64,000 nucleotides of DNA from Oceanihabitans sp. 2_MG-2023 (GTDB lineage: Bacteria > Bacteroidota > Bacteroidia > Flavobacteriales > Flavobacteriaceae). The notes below the pieces were generated by a model. The model did no database searches. It was not told the origin of the DNA and saw only the letters and a list, made by a program, of their open reading frames with translations. Each line of letters begins with the position of its first letter. Within the stretch, counting starts at the first letter, position 1. Where the stretch lies: contig NZ_JAUOQT010000004.1 in the NCBI RefSeq assembly GCF_030547245.1, positions 67,001 to 131,000 of the forward strand, given 5' to 3'. The position numbers and the translations under genes were made by a program. Below are positions 44,470-53,297 of this stretch, piece after piece.

Positions 44470-45411
44470 TTAATTCCAAGGCAGTTGTTTTCTTTCTTGC
44501 CAATAAGCAACAGGGGTTATTTTTAATTTTTTTAAGCTATTTAATTCTTCTTCCAATAAGGTGATTTTATTTGCTTGAAGGTTAGAAATTAACTGTTCTG
44601 TATTCGATGCGCCACTTAAAACAATACTTTTCTTAATATTTTGTTGGCAAAATTTTAAAGCTATTGCATCTATACCAACATGGTATTTTATTGCTAATTT
44701 TTCTAAAGTATTGTATAGTTTAGAGTAGTGCTTATAATTGCTGTTTTTAAAAACCCTACCATTCGCTAAGGCTTCTTTTATAATTATTTTTTTGCCTTGT
44801 TTTGCTAACGTATTACACATGGTTTCTAAACTTTGATCTAAAACATTATAAGTAACCTGAAACGCATCAAACAATGGTGTGCCTTTTATAGTAACGTCCA
44901 TTGCTTTTTGTAATACTTCTAACTGGTTGCTTCCAGTGGTTGTAATCCCAATCTCTATTGGATGTTCCTTTTTTAAAACTGCCAATCGGTTTAAAACGGC
45001 AGCATTATTTAAGACTCCAGTTTCTAAAGTAGCCGAATGGATTTGATACAGTTTTAGATGCGGAAGAAATGCATTAGAAACTTGCCATTGCGCATTTAAC
45101 TTTTCTAGGCTATGTTCTTTTACCTCATGAACTTTTGCATTTGCATCAAAATTGGCAACGTATGTATAGCCCCATTTGGTAGCTACAGTAATGGTTTCGT
45201 CTTCTTTGGTTTGTAACCATTCCAATAATACATCTTCCGCTAAGCCGTATCCCGGAGCAGTATCAAAATAGCGAATACCTAATTGGTATGCTTTTTCAAG
45301 TGTATTAAAGCTGTCTTGTCTAAAGGATTCTAAACTTGGATTTAAGTTTTTATCCTTTCGTATATTAATATATTGCGGTCTTCCTAATGCAGCTGTACCA
45401 AGTCCTAACAT
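44470..45411 (-). CDS. aldo/keto reductase family oxidoreductase
   Basis: 313 residues from ATG at 45409-45411, where the barrel strand begins (MLGLGTAALGRPQY). The ATGs at 45435 and 45459 would add residues without similarity. YFDTAPGYGLAEDVLLEWL (Asp and Tyr of the tetrad), VATKWGYTY (Lys) and LPHLKLYQIHSATLE (His) are the AKR active site; IVLSGASNTEQL binds the NADPH phosphate. Substrate unknown. It lies 75 bp after selO, same strand, in a redox-repair cluster. Confidence 0.86.
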   Translation of the reverse strand: MLGLGTAALGRPQYINIRKDKNLNPSLESFRQDSFNTLEKAYQLGIRYFDTAPGYGLAEDVLLEWLQTKEDETITVATKWGYTYVANFDANAKVHEVKEHSLEKLNAQWQVSNAFLPHLKLYQIHSATLETGVLNNAAVLNRLAVLKKEHPIEIGITTTGSNQLEVLQKAMDVTIKGTPLFDAFQVTYNVLDQSLETMCNTLAKQGKKIIIKEALANGRVFKNSNYKHYSKLYNTLEKLAIKYHVGIDAIALKFCQQNIKKSIVLSGASNTEQLISNLQANKITLLEEELNSLKKLKITPVAYWQERKQLPWN

Positions 45412-45485
45412 TGTATTTGTTTTTATGGTTATCATGCCTTCGGTGCAACCCACTGGCAATTTGTATGTTTTGTATGTTAAATGTA

Positions 45486-47048
45486 TTACGAACTACAAGA
45501 TAACATCGAACAGCCAACTTTATGCCTTGCCCAATCGGGACGTTTTGCAAACCATTTTTCGTTTTCTGGTTGTGCGTCATAAGGTTTTTTTAGTAGCTGA
45601 AATAAATCGTCTATTAATTGGTAATCTCCTTTGTTTGCAGCGTCAATTGCTAATTGTGCCATGTAATTACGAAGCACATATTTAGGATTCACCTGATGCA
45701 TTTTTTGTTTTCTTTCTTCTGAAGAAATGCGTTCTTTTTCAAGGCGTTTCGCATAGTCGGTAAACCAAAGATTCCATTTTTGTCGAATGCTATCGGAAAC
45801 TTCGTTGGGTACATAAAAAGCATCCTGTATAATTTGCAATCCTTCCGAAGGTTTCTTTGCCGAAAAATCACTTAAATTTCTAAAAAAGATAGTCATATCT
45901 GTTTCGGTAAGCTGTAATATTTCTTCTAAAGTAAAAATTAATTCTACGTCTGTATCTTCTTCTAAAAACAAACCTAATTTACTACGCATCATAGCTATGT
46001 ATTGGTCTGCAGCCTTTTGATTATAGGTATTTAAAATGTTTTCTAGTCCTTCCGCTTCTTCAAGCAACGGATATAAGGCATTTGCAAGCTGAAACAAATT
46101 CCACAAACCAATCTCTAACTGTGCACCAAAACGATACCTTTTATGTTGATTGTCGGTGGTGTTTGGTGTCCAATGGGCATCATAACCTTCTAGCCAACCA
46201 TACGGACCATAATCTATGGTAAGTCCAAGAATAGACATATTATCGGTATTCATTACACCATGCACAAAACCAACACGTTGCCAATGTATTAGCATTTCAA
46301 GAGTATTATTAAACACGCTTTCAAAAAATTGCAAATAGGTTTCCTTACTAGGTGCGCTTAAATGCGAAAAATGATTTTTTATGGTATAATCTACTAAGGT
46401 TTTTAAGGTCTCTTTATCTTGTCTAGCGGCTAGTATTTGAAAATTCCCAAAACGTAAAAAACTAGGCGCAACACGACAAACAATAGCACCTTTTTCGTAG
46501 GCAGCATTACCATCATACAGCATATCTCTTAAAACGGCATCTCCAGATACTGCTAACGATAAAGCTCTGGTGGTTGGCACGCCTAAATGAAACATGGCTT
46601 CGCTACATAAATACTCACGAACCGAAGAACGCAAAACCGCCAAACCATCTGCTGTACGGGAATATGGTGTTTCTCCTGCGCCTTTAAGTTGCAGTGCCCA
46701 ATGTTTATTATTGTGTTCTATTTCAGTTAAATTAATAGCACGACCATCGCCTAATTGTCCTGCCCAATGCCCAAATTGATGTCCGCCATAACACATCGCA
46801 AAGGGTTTTGTGTTTGGTAAAACACTATTACCAGTAAATACATTTAAAAAAGCTTCGCTTTTAGCATCTGCTGCTGTTAGCCCTAAAGCTTTAAGCATTT
46901 CGGGAGAAACATGAAGCATTTCTGGATTTGCAGTTTGCTTTGGTGTTACGTAAGAAAAGCAAGCCTTTTCCACCTGTCTTCTTGTGTTTTCCAGTATCGC
47001 ATCTGCTGGCAATTGGCTAGTAAATGTATCTTTTATTTTTAGGTTCAT
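45486..47048 (-). CDS. selO: protein adenylyltransferase SelO (YdiU family)
   Basis: 520 residues, pseudokinase fold that transfers AMP to Ser/Thr/Tyr of target proteins, linked to redox stress. FAMCYGGHQFGHWAGQLGDGRA, GAGETPYSRTADGLAVLRSS and HGVMNTDNMSILGLTIDYGP are family hallmarks (NTDN and DYGP hold the metal ligands). The C-terminus GCSMLSCSS carries the conserved Cys that is selenocysteine in eukaryotes. Neighbours msrA, msrB and an aldo-keto reductase support a redox role. Confidence 0.95.
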   Translation of the reverse strand: MNLKIKDTFTSQLPADAILENTRRQVEKACFSYVTPKQTANPEMLHVSPEMLKALGLTAADAKSEAFLNVFTGNSVLPNTKPFAMCYGGHQFGHWAGQLGDGRAINLTEIEHNNKHWALQLKGAGETPYSRTADGLAVLRSSVREYLCSEAMFHLGVPTTRALSLAVSGDAVLRDMLYDGNAAYEKGAIVCRVAPSFLRFGNFQILAARQDKETLKTLVDYTIKNHFSHLSAPSKETYLQFFESVFNNTLEMLIHWQRVGFVHGVMNTDNMSILGLTIDYGPYGWLEGYDAHWTPNTTDNQHKRYRFGAQLEIGLWNLFQLANALYPLLEEAEGLENILNTYNQKAADQYIAMMRSKLGLFLEEDTDVELIFTLEEILQLTETDMTIFFRNLSDFSAKKPSEGLQIIQDAFYVPNEVSDSIRQKWNLWFTDYAKRLEKERISSEERKQKMHQVNPKYVLRNYMAQLAIDAANKGDYQLIDDLFQLLKKPYDAQPENEKWFAKRPDWARHKVGCSMLSCSS

Positions 47049-47075
47049 TATTTTACGTGCTACTTAATGGGGTTC

Positions 47076-47615
47076 CTATTTTAATTTATCGGAATAGAGC
47101 CTTCTTAGTTTTGCTAATTTTGGAGCAATAACAAAACTGCAATACCCTTGTTCTTTATTATTTTTGTAATAATCCTGATGTTCTTTGTCGGCAGCATAAA
47201 AAGTAGGAGCAGGGCTTATTTCGGTTACAATAGGGTTTTCGTAATACCTAGCAATAGCTTTAGTAACCTCATGTGCAATAGCTGCTTGTACTTCGTTGTG
47301 ATAAAAAATAACCGATCGGTATTGCGTACCACGATCGGCACCTTGTTGGTTTAAAGTTGTAGGATCGTGAGTGGTCATAAAAATAACCAAAATCTCTTCG
47401 TAAGAAATCACATGCGCATCAAAAGTAATTTGTATTACTTCGGCATGACCTGTAAGTCCGGAGCATATTTCGCGATACGTTGGGTGTCCAGGAACCGTTC
47501 CACCAGCATATCCAGAGATTACTTTTTCGATACCTTTTACTTCTTGAAATACCGCTTCGGTACACCAAAAACAACCACCACCAACAGTGGCTAATTGTAG
47601 ATTTTTAGCTTTCAT
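47076..47615 (-). CDS. msrA: peptide-methionine (S)-S-oxide reductase MsrA
   Basis: 179 residues. Catalytic Cys15 in GGGCFWCTEAVF, GYAGGTVPGHPTYREICSG, HDPTTLNQQGADRGTQYRS and AADKEHQDYYK are typical. Repairs methionine-S-sulfoxide in oxidised proteins. Start overlaps the stop of msrB upstream by 11 bases, so the two are co-translated. No signal peptide, cytosolic. Confidence 0.97.
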   Translation of the reverse strand: MKAKNLQLATVGGGCFWCTEAVFQEVKGIEKVISGYAGGTVPGHPTYREICSGLTGHAEVIQITFDAHVISYEEILVIFMTTHDPTTLNQQGADRGTQYRSVIFYHNEVQAAIAHEVTKAIARYYENPIVTEISPAPTFYAADKEHQDYYKNNKEQGYCSFVIAPKLAKLRRLYSDKLK

Positions 47616-48066
47616 TAGTAATTCCTTTCTCTAATTGCATAGATGCCGAGTTAATACAATAGCGCAAACCGCTAGGTGCTGGTCCATCGGGAAAAATATG
47701 CCCTAAATGCGCATCGCATGTATTGCATAGTACCTCTACGCGAACCATACCAAAAGCAGTATCTTTTTCGTATTTAATGGCATTTTCTTGTATGGGCTGT
47801 GTAAAACTAGGCCAGCCAGTTCCAGAGGTAAACTTAATTGTAGAGTCGAATAAAGGCGTGTTGCAACAAATGCAATTGTATTGTCCTTCGTCATAAATAC
47901 TACAAAGTGCACCACTATGCGGCGCTTCCGTTCCTTTTAGTCTGGTAATTTTAAATTGTTCTGGCGTAAGTAGCGTCTTCCATTCGTTTTCGGTTTTTTC
48001 TACGCGTTGGTCTGGAGTAGGGTTTCCGTTTACGGTATAATTAATTACATGTTTCCAAGTAAGCAT
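47605..48066 (-). CDS. msrB: peptide-methionine (R)-S-oxide reductase MsrB
   Basis: 153 residues. Catalytic Cys137 in RYCINSAS; structural zinc site from C65/C68 and C114/C117; SGTGWPSFTQ and AHLGHIFPDGPAPSG are conserved. Repairs methionine-R-sulfoxide. First gene of msrB-msrA-selO-aldo/keto reductase on the minus strand; its promoter must be in the gap that also serves the divergent defence island. Confidence 0.97.
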   Translation of the reverse strand: MLTWKHVINYTVNGNPTPDQRVEKTENEWKTLLTPEQFKITRLKGTEAPHSGALCSIYDEGQYNCICCNTPLFDSTIKFTSGTGWPSFTQPIQENAIKYEKDTAFGMVRVEVLCNTCDAHLGHIFPDGPAPSGLRYCINSASMQLEKGITNES

Positions 48067-48348
48067 AATGTAGTTCCTTTCTTTGTTAGATTATTAATAT
48101 GCTTTTAAAGATACATTTTTTGACGTATTTTTATTAAAAACCTTACAGGAAAAATAGAAATACAATTGGCAATAAAAAAAATTATAGTGAAAAAAAACGT
48201 GGCTTACGGTTTTCCGTAAGGAATGCTTTAAAAAAGCATCTAGCTTAGAAAAAATATAACTGTTTTTAGCTTTGTAAAATGATTATGTACTAAGATGAAA
48301 AAAGCAAGCAGTTTGGTTTACTTTTTTTCATAAAGATAAGTGGTTAAG

Positions 48349-48392
48349 TAATTGACAGTCAATTATTATTAATATTTGTGTTGGTTAACCAA
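48349..48392. promoter_or_regulatory. two palindromes, candidate operators for the defence island
   Basis: TAATTGAC-A-GTCAATTA (48349-48365) is a perfect 8-1-8 inverted repeat; TTGGTTAACCAA (48381-48392) is a perfect 12-bp palindrome 15 bp further on. The second lies inside the spacer of the candidate promoter. The regulator is not encoded in the visible part of the island. Confidence 0.45.
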
Positions 48393-48402
48393 ATTATTTT
48401 TC
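48375..48402 (+). promoter_or_regulatory. candidate promoter of the defence island
   Basis: TTTG (48375-48378), 16-bp spacer, TATTTTTC (48395-48402), close to TTTG/TAnnTTTG. It would give a leader of about 150 bases before hsdR. Spacer is slightly short and the last base of the -7 box differs. Confidence 0.4.
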
Positions 48403-48560
48403 GAGGATATACAGCTTCCTTTTTTAAAAAGTTTATATATTTAGATTCTCCCTTTTGAATTAAAATAGCTGATTAAGTTTAAGAATAAATGTAATAGAAG
48501 AAAAAAGCATGTTGATATTGGTGATAGAATTAGCTTTAATTTCTTTATAAATTGCCTCGA

Positions 48561-51500
48561 ATGAATATAAAAACAAACTTTAGTTTTTTAACAGATAGTT
48601 ATGTCGAATTGTTTCAATTGGCTTTATTAGCTGAACGTAATTCTTATGTAGATCCTAGTACTACTTTATCAAAACTTAGGATACTAACAGAAAAGTTAAC
48701 AAGTATTTTAATTGATTATGAACAATTAGAAGAGCCTTACGATAAAAAACAAATAAGCAGGTTAACTGTTTTAGCAAATAACTCAGATACACCTTCTGAG
48801 ATAATTTCTATTTTGCATACGATTAGAAAATCAGGAAATAAGGCTTCACATACAGGAGAAGGTACCCAAGCAGAAGCTAGATATATGCTGAGGCAAGCCT
48901 TTTATTTAACTAAATGGTTTGTAGAGGTTTACGAGAATCAAGACGTTTTTCAGGATTATGAAATGCCTAAAGAATCTTGGTTCGTAAACGATTCAAGAGC
49001 TCAGAAACTGGAAAAAGAACTAGAGCTACTTAAGAAAGAAGTTGGTGACTATAAGCAGAAAATAAAAGAGCAAACTCAAATTACTGAAGAAGCAAAACAA
49101 GAGCGTAAAATACGTGCTTTTGCTAAAGCTAAAAAAACAGAGGAAACTGAAGCGGAAACTAGAGATCGTATTGATAAACAATTACGTGATGCAGGTTGGG
49201 AATGTGACACACAGACTCTAAATTATAAATCTAAACAAACACTTCCACAAAAGGGAAAGCAAATGGCAATTGCCGAATGGAAGTGCGGAACAAAATGGGC
49301 AGATTATGCCTTGTTTAATGGTATAGAATTAATTGGAATTGTCGAAGCTAAAAAACACATTAAAAATGTAATGAGCGATTTAGGGCAAGCCAAAACCTAT
49401 AGTGAATTGGTAACTAATGACCACAATATTACGTTTCCTGATCATACCAATAATACAGCTTATAAAGTACCATTTATGTTTTCCACAAATGGAAGACCTT
49501 ATTTAGAGCAGTTTAAAACAGCTTCTGGTATTTGGTTTTGGGATGGTAGAGATCAGAAAAATTTAGCTAGACCTTTACCAAATTGGTTTTCACCACGAGA
49601 TTTGGTAGAAAAATTAAATTATGACGAAAATGAAGGTGTCGAAAAACTAGAAAAAACAGATTATGATTTATTATCTGACCCAAGCGGATTAAGTTTAAGA
49701 GAATATCAAATTGAAGCTATTAAGGCTGTTGAGCAAAAAATTCTTAACAATATAGAAGATAGACGCGCTTTGTTAGCTATGGCAACAGGAACTGGTAAAA
49801 CACGTACTATGATTGGTATGTGTTATCGTTTAATAAAGTCAGGAAGATTTAGACGTATTCTTTTTTTAGTAGATAGACGCATGTTAGGTAAACAAGCTTC
49901 AGATGCGTTTAAAGAAGTACATATAGAGGGATTGCAAACCTTTGCACAAATTTATGACCTTCAAGATTTAGAAGACAAAGCTTCAGAGTTAGATACAAAA
50001 ATACACTTTGCAACGGTTCAAGGTATGGTACAACGTATTGCGTATTCTGATGAATCGCCAAGCGTTGGAGATTACGATTGTATTGTGGTGGATGAAGCGC
50101 ACAGAGGGTATACTTTAGATAAAGAAATGGATGAAGAAGAATTTATCCTTCGAGACCAGCTTGACTTTCAGAGTAAATACAGAATGGTCTTAGATTATTT
50201 TGATGCGTATCGCATTGGTTTAACAGCAACACCTGCTATTCATACAAAAGAAATTTTTGGAGATCCTGTTTATATGTATTCGTATCGCCAAGCTGTTATA
50301 GAAGGGTATCTAATTGATTTTGAGCCGCCTTATGTATTTCAAACTACATTGTCTAAAGATGGTATTAAATGGGAGAAAGGGGATGAAGTTAAAATATACG
50401 ATCCAGAAGAAAACCAGATTAAAGATTTGGGAATTACTGAAGATGAAATTAAAGTTGAAATAACAGGTTTTAATCGCAAAGTCATTACCGAAAATTTTAA
50501 CCGTGTCGTGTTAAACGAGCTAATTTCTACTTATGGTATACTACCAGAAAACAAAGATAAAACTTTGATTTTTGCAGCAACAAATGCACATGCAGATACC
50601 ATTGTAAGATTGATATATGAAGAATTAGCAGAATTAGGAGAAGAGGCAGATCAAGATGCTATTGTTAAAATTACAGGTGAAGTTTATAATCGTGAAGATT
50701 TATTACGAAAATTTAAAAACGATCAATATCCAAGTATTGTAGTTACTGTAGATTTATTAACCACAGGAATAGATGTGCCAAGTATTTCTAATTTGGTGTT
50801 TCTACGTCGTGTTAACTCTCGTATATTATACGATCAAATGGTTGGTCGTGCCACAAGACGTTGTGATGTTATTGGTAAAGAAGTTTTTAAAATTTACGAT
50901 TGTGTTGGTGTTACTGAAATTATGGCTAAAGAACAGGTGATGAAACCTGTTGCGCCTTTAGTTACCAAGTCTTTTGCAAATTTGGTTGAAGAACTTTCTA
51001 TAATTGAAGACACGTATTCTAAAGAGGCTAAGCTAGATCGAGTTATAGCTAAAATACAGCGTAAGGTGTCTGGTTTTAGTGAAAAACAAAAACAACAATT
51101 TCAAACCCTTTCTGGTGAACCAACCGTTAGAGATTTTGCTAAAAAACTAAAAGCTATTGATATAGAAAATGTAAACCAATCTCTTGAAGATTATGGACAT
51201 TTATGGGAGTTTTTAGATAGAGAAAAAGGTAAAGCCTTAAATTATGGTACTTTATATAGTGACCATGAAGATAGGGTGGAAGAGGTGTCTCGTGCTTACG
51301 AGAAAAACCTTAAACCTAAAGATTATTTAGAGTCATTTACGGAGTATATCAATAACAACCGCAACCAAATTGCTGCATTAAACATTGTGTGTACTAAACC
51401 AAGTACATTATCACGTCATGATCTTAAAGAATTAAGGTTAATTCTAGATACCCAAGGTTTTAATAAAAACAACCTGAATACAGCATATAAAGAAGTAACT

Positions 51501-51809
51501 AATACAGAAATTGTTGCAGATATTATTGCTCATATACGCACCTCTGCTTTAGGAGAAGAATTAGTAAGTCACCATGAGCGTATTGCAAATGCAGTTTCTA
51601 AATTAAAATCAAGTCACAGCTGGAATCAAATTCAACTAAAATGGCTGGATAAAATAGAAGCACAATTGCAAAAAGAATCTATTATTACTTTAGAAGATTT
51701 AAACAAACCACCATTTAGCGTAGATGGAGGTTTAAAGCGTTTAGATAAAGTATTTAAAAATGAAACTGCAGAAATTATTAAGGAGTTAAACGAGTATTTG
51801 TACGCTTAA
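48561..51809 (+). CDS. hsdR: type I restriction endonuclease subunit R (HsdR) with DUF4145-like N-terminus
   Basis: About 1082 residues from ATG at 48561; an in-frame TTG at 48552 adds three. Residues 1-125 form a helical DUF4145-like domain, then a coiled coil (about 140-190). The nuclease domain has Asp248 (WADYAL) and Glu262-Ala-Lys264 (IVEAKK), a PD-(D/E)xK set. SF2 helicase: Walker A ATGTGKT (Lys413), DEAH at 511, GLTATP, and QMVGRATRR (motif VI). An EcoEI-type C-terminal domain follows. Translocates DNA and cleaves unmodified DNA together with HsdM and HsdS. hsdM and hsdS are 3.4 kb further on, separated by two DUF262 genes. Confidence 0.95.
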   Translation: MNIKTNFSFLTDSYVELFQLALLAERNSYVDPSTTLSKLRILTEKLTSILIDYEQLEEPYDKKQISRLTVLANNSDTPSEIISILHTIRKSGNKASHTGEGTQAEARYMLRQAFYLTKWFVEVYENQDVFQDYEMPKESWFVNDSRAQKLEKELELLKKEVGDYKQKIKEQTQITEEAKQERKIRAFAKAKKTEETEAETRDRIDKQLRDAGWECDTQTLNYKSKQTLPQKGKQMAIAEWKCGTKWADYALFNGIELIGIVEAKKHIKNVMSDLGQAKTYSELVTNDHNITFPDHTNNTAYKVPFMFSTNGRPYLEQFKTASGIWFWDGRDQKNLARPLPNWFSPRDLVEKLNYDENEGVEKLEKTDYDLLSDPSGLSLREYQIEAIKAVEQKILNNIEDRRALLAMATGTGKTRTMIGMCYRLIKSGRFRRILFLVDRRMLGKQASDAFKEVHIEGLQTFAQIYDLQDLEDKASELDTKIHFATVQGMVQRIAYSDESPSVGDYDCIVVDEAHRGYTLDKEMDEEEFILRDQLDFQSKYRMVLDYFDAYRIGLTATPAIHTKEIFGDPVYMYSYRQAVIEGYLIDFEPPYVFQTTLSKDGIKWEKGDEVKIYDPEENQIKDLGITEDEIKVEITGFNRKVITENFNRVVLNELISTYGILPENKDKTLIFAATNAHADTIVRLIYEELAELGEEADQDAIVKITGEVYNREDLLRKFKNDQYPSIVVTVDLLTTGIDVPSISNLVFLRRVNSRILYDQMVGRATRRCDVIGKEVFKIYDCVGVTEIMAKEQVMKPVAPLVTKSFANLVEELSIIEDTYSKEAKLDRVIAKIQRKVSGFSEKQKQQFQTLSGEPTVRDFAKKLKAIDIENVNQSLEDYGHLWEFLDREKGKALNYGTLYSDHEDRVEEVSRAYEKNLKPKDYLESFTEYINNNRNQIAALNIVCTKPSTLSRHDLKELRLILDTQGFNKNNLNTAYKEVTNTEIVADIIAHIRTSALGEELVSHHERIANAVSKLKSSHSWNQIQLKWLDKIEAQLQKESIITLEDLNKPPFSVDGGLKRLDKVFKNETAEIIKELNEYLYA

Positions 51810-51833
51810 TAATAAACAATTTAAAATTATTTA

Positions 51834-53297
51834 ATGGCAGAGGCTATAATTGAAAATATAGAACAAATTGAGGTTTTAAAACATACATTAAAACCTAAAG
51901 TCAAGACTGTAAAAGAAATTTTATATAATCAAGATTTAAAAATACCAGAATATCAAAGACCTTATAAATGGCAACCAAAAAATGTAAAACAATTATTAGA
52001 AGATATTGTTTTACATCAAAAAAAATCAGCTTACAGAATTGGTACAGCTGTTATGCATAAAGACAAGAAGGAATTAAATATTGTAGATGGACAACAACGT
52101 ATAGTTACTCTTACTCTAATTGCACATGCTCTGCTTCATAATGATTCAACAAAATATTTTGCTGAAAAATATGGAGGAGATAGTAAGCTCAAGCTACTTT
52201 CAGAATCTATGGATAATGATATATCAAAAGCAAATGTTATTATTAACTATAAAGAAATTGAAAGAGAGATAAAAAGTTTTACGGAAGATGAAGTTCGTTT
52301 CTTTTTTACAAAATGTGAATTGGTATGCATAACCTTGTCTAGTATTTCTGAAGCCTTTCAGTTTTTCGATTCTCAAAATGCAAGAGGAAAAGATTTAGAT
52401 CCTCACGATTTATTAAAAGCTTTTCACTTACGTGAAATGTCTAGTTTTTCAGAAAAAGAAAGACAGCAATGTATCGAAGAATGGGAAAGTAAAAATGACG
52501 ATGAACTGCACGAAGTTTTTTCACAATATTTATTTAGGATTCGTAGATGGTCTAAACGTAAAAATGGACGCTATTTAAACAAAACCAATGCTAATACCTT
52601 TAAAGGGGTTACTTTAGATAAAACACAAGATTTTCCATACATCTATCCTCTAAAGATTAATAATGTTTTTACAGATGAGTTTAATCAACATCTCCATAGA
52701 AAGATAGATAATAACACAAAACTTTATCCTTTTCAAATAGACCAAGTAGTTCTTAATGGACAACGTTTTTTTGAAATGATTAATTTTTATCAAGAAAAAA
52801 TAAAACAAATTAAAGGAACGCATAGTGCAAAATACTTTAATAAAGAAGAGAAAAAATGGGTGTATGATGAAGATTTTTTTCTTGGTAAGCTTCAATTTCT
52901 TTCTATTAGTTCTAAAACCAGTATTTCTTTTAAAGTTTTTAAAACCTTAGCTACGTATGAAGGACGTAATAGATCTGGAGATCAATATGTAAGAACCCTT
53001 TTTGATTGTGCACTACTTTATTATACCGATAAATTTGGGAATCAAGATCTAGACAGAGTAATTACCAAACTGTTTATTTGGGCATATAGATTGCGCTTAG
53101 ATTCGCAGGCAGTGCAACTGGCTTCTGTAGATAACCATGCTAGAGAATGGAGCAGTATGTTTTCTGTTATTAGAGAAGCAACACAACCAAAGGAAGTTTA
53201 CCAAATGTATTTAGAAAGTTTAAATGCCATAAGGTCTTCAAAAACCGAAAAATTAAAAGAGTTATTTAAATCTTTAAACTATTACCATGGCGAATAA
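51834..53297 (+). CDS. DUF262 domain protein without recognised HNH end
   Basis: 487 residues. The N-terminal DUF262 (ParB-like/DndB-like NTP-binding) has KIPEYQRPYKW at 36-46 and catalytic-type DGQQR at 85-89; NARGKDLDPHDLLKAFHLRE is the family middle motif. The C-terminal half is helical and I see no DUF1524 HNH signature. It resembles the DUF262 partner of two-part GmrS/GmrD-like modification-dependent enzymes. It begins 24 bp after hsdR and overlaps the next DUF262 gene by 11 bases, so the two probably form a complex. Role is inferred. Confidence 0.85.
   Translation: MAEAIIENIEQIEVLKHTLKPKVKTVKEILYNQDLKIPEYQRPYKWQPKNVKQLLEDIVLHQKKSAYRIGTAVMHKDKKELNIVDGQQRIVTLTLIAHALLHNDSTKYFAEKYGGDSKLKLLSESMDNDISKANVIINYKEIEREIKSFTEDEVRFFFTKCELVCITLSSISEAFQFFDSQNARGKDLDPHDLLKAFHLREMSSFSEKERQQCIEEWESKNDDELHEVFSQYLFRIRRWSKRKNGRYLNKTNANTFKGVTLDKTQDFPYIYPLKINNVFTDEFNQHLHRKIDNNTKLYPFQIDQVVLNGQRFFEMINFYQEKIKQIKGTHSAKYFNKEEKKWVYDEDFFLGKLQFLSISSKTSISFKVFKTLATYEGRNRSGDQYVRTLFDCALLYYTDKFGNQDLDRVITKLFIWAYRLRLDSQAVQLASVDNHAREWSSMFSVIREATQPKEVYQMYLESLNAIRSSKTEKLKELFKSLNYYHGE

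Larger units (their letters stand above)
48067..48560. other. intergenic region between msrB and the defence island
   Basis: About 490 bp without a supported gene. It holds two back-to-back hairpins, CTTACGG-TTTT-CCGTAAG (48203-48220) and ATGCTTT-AAA-AAAGCAT (48223-48239), then two palindromes and a candidate promoter (separate entries). A 12-codon ATG frame near 48295 is too short to support. Confidence 0.6.

Noticed and set aside
48295-48333. 12-codon frame MKKASSLVYFFS in the gap before hsdR
   Set aside because: Too short and without context or conservation that can be judged here.
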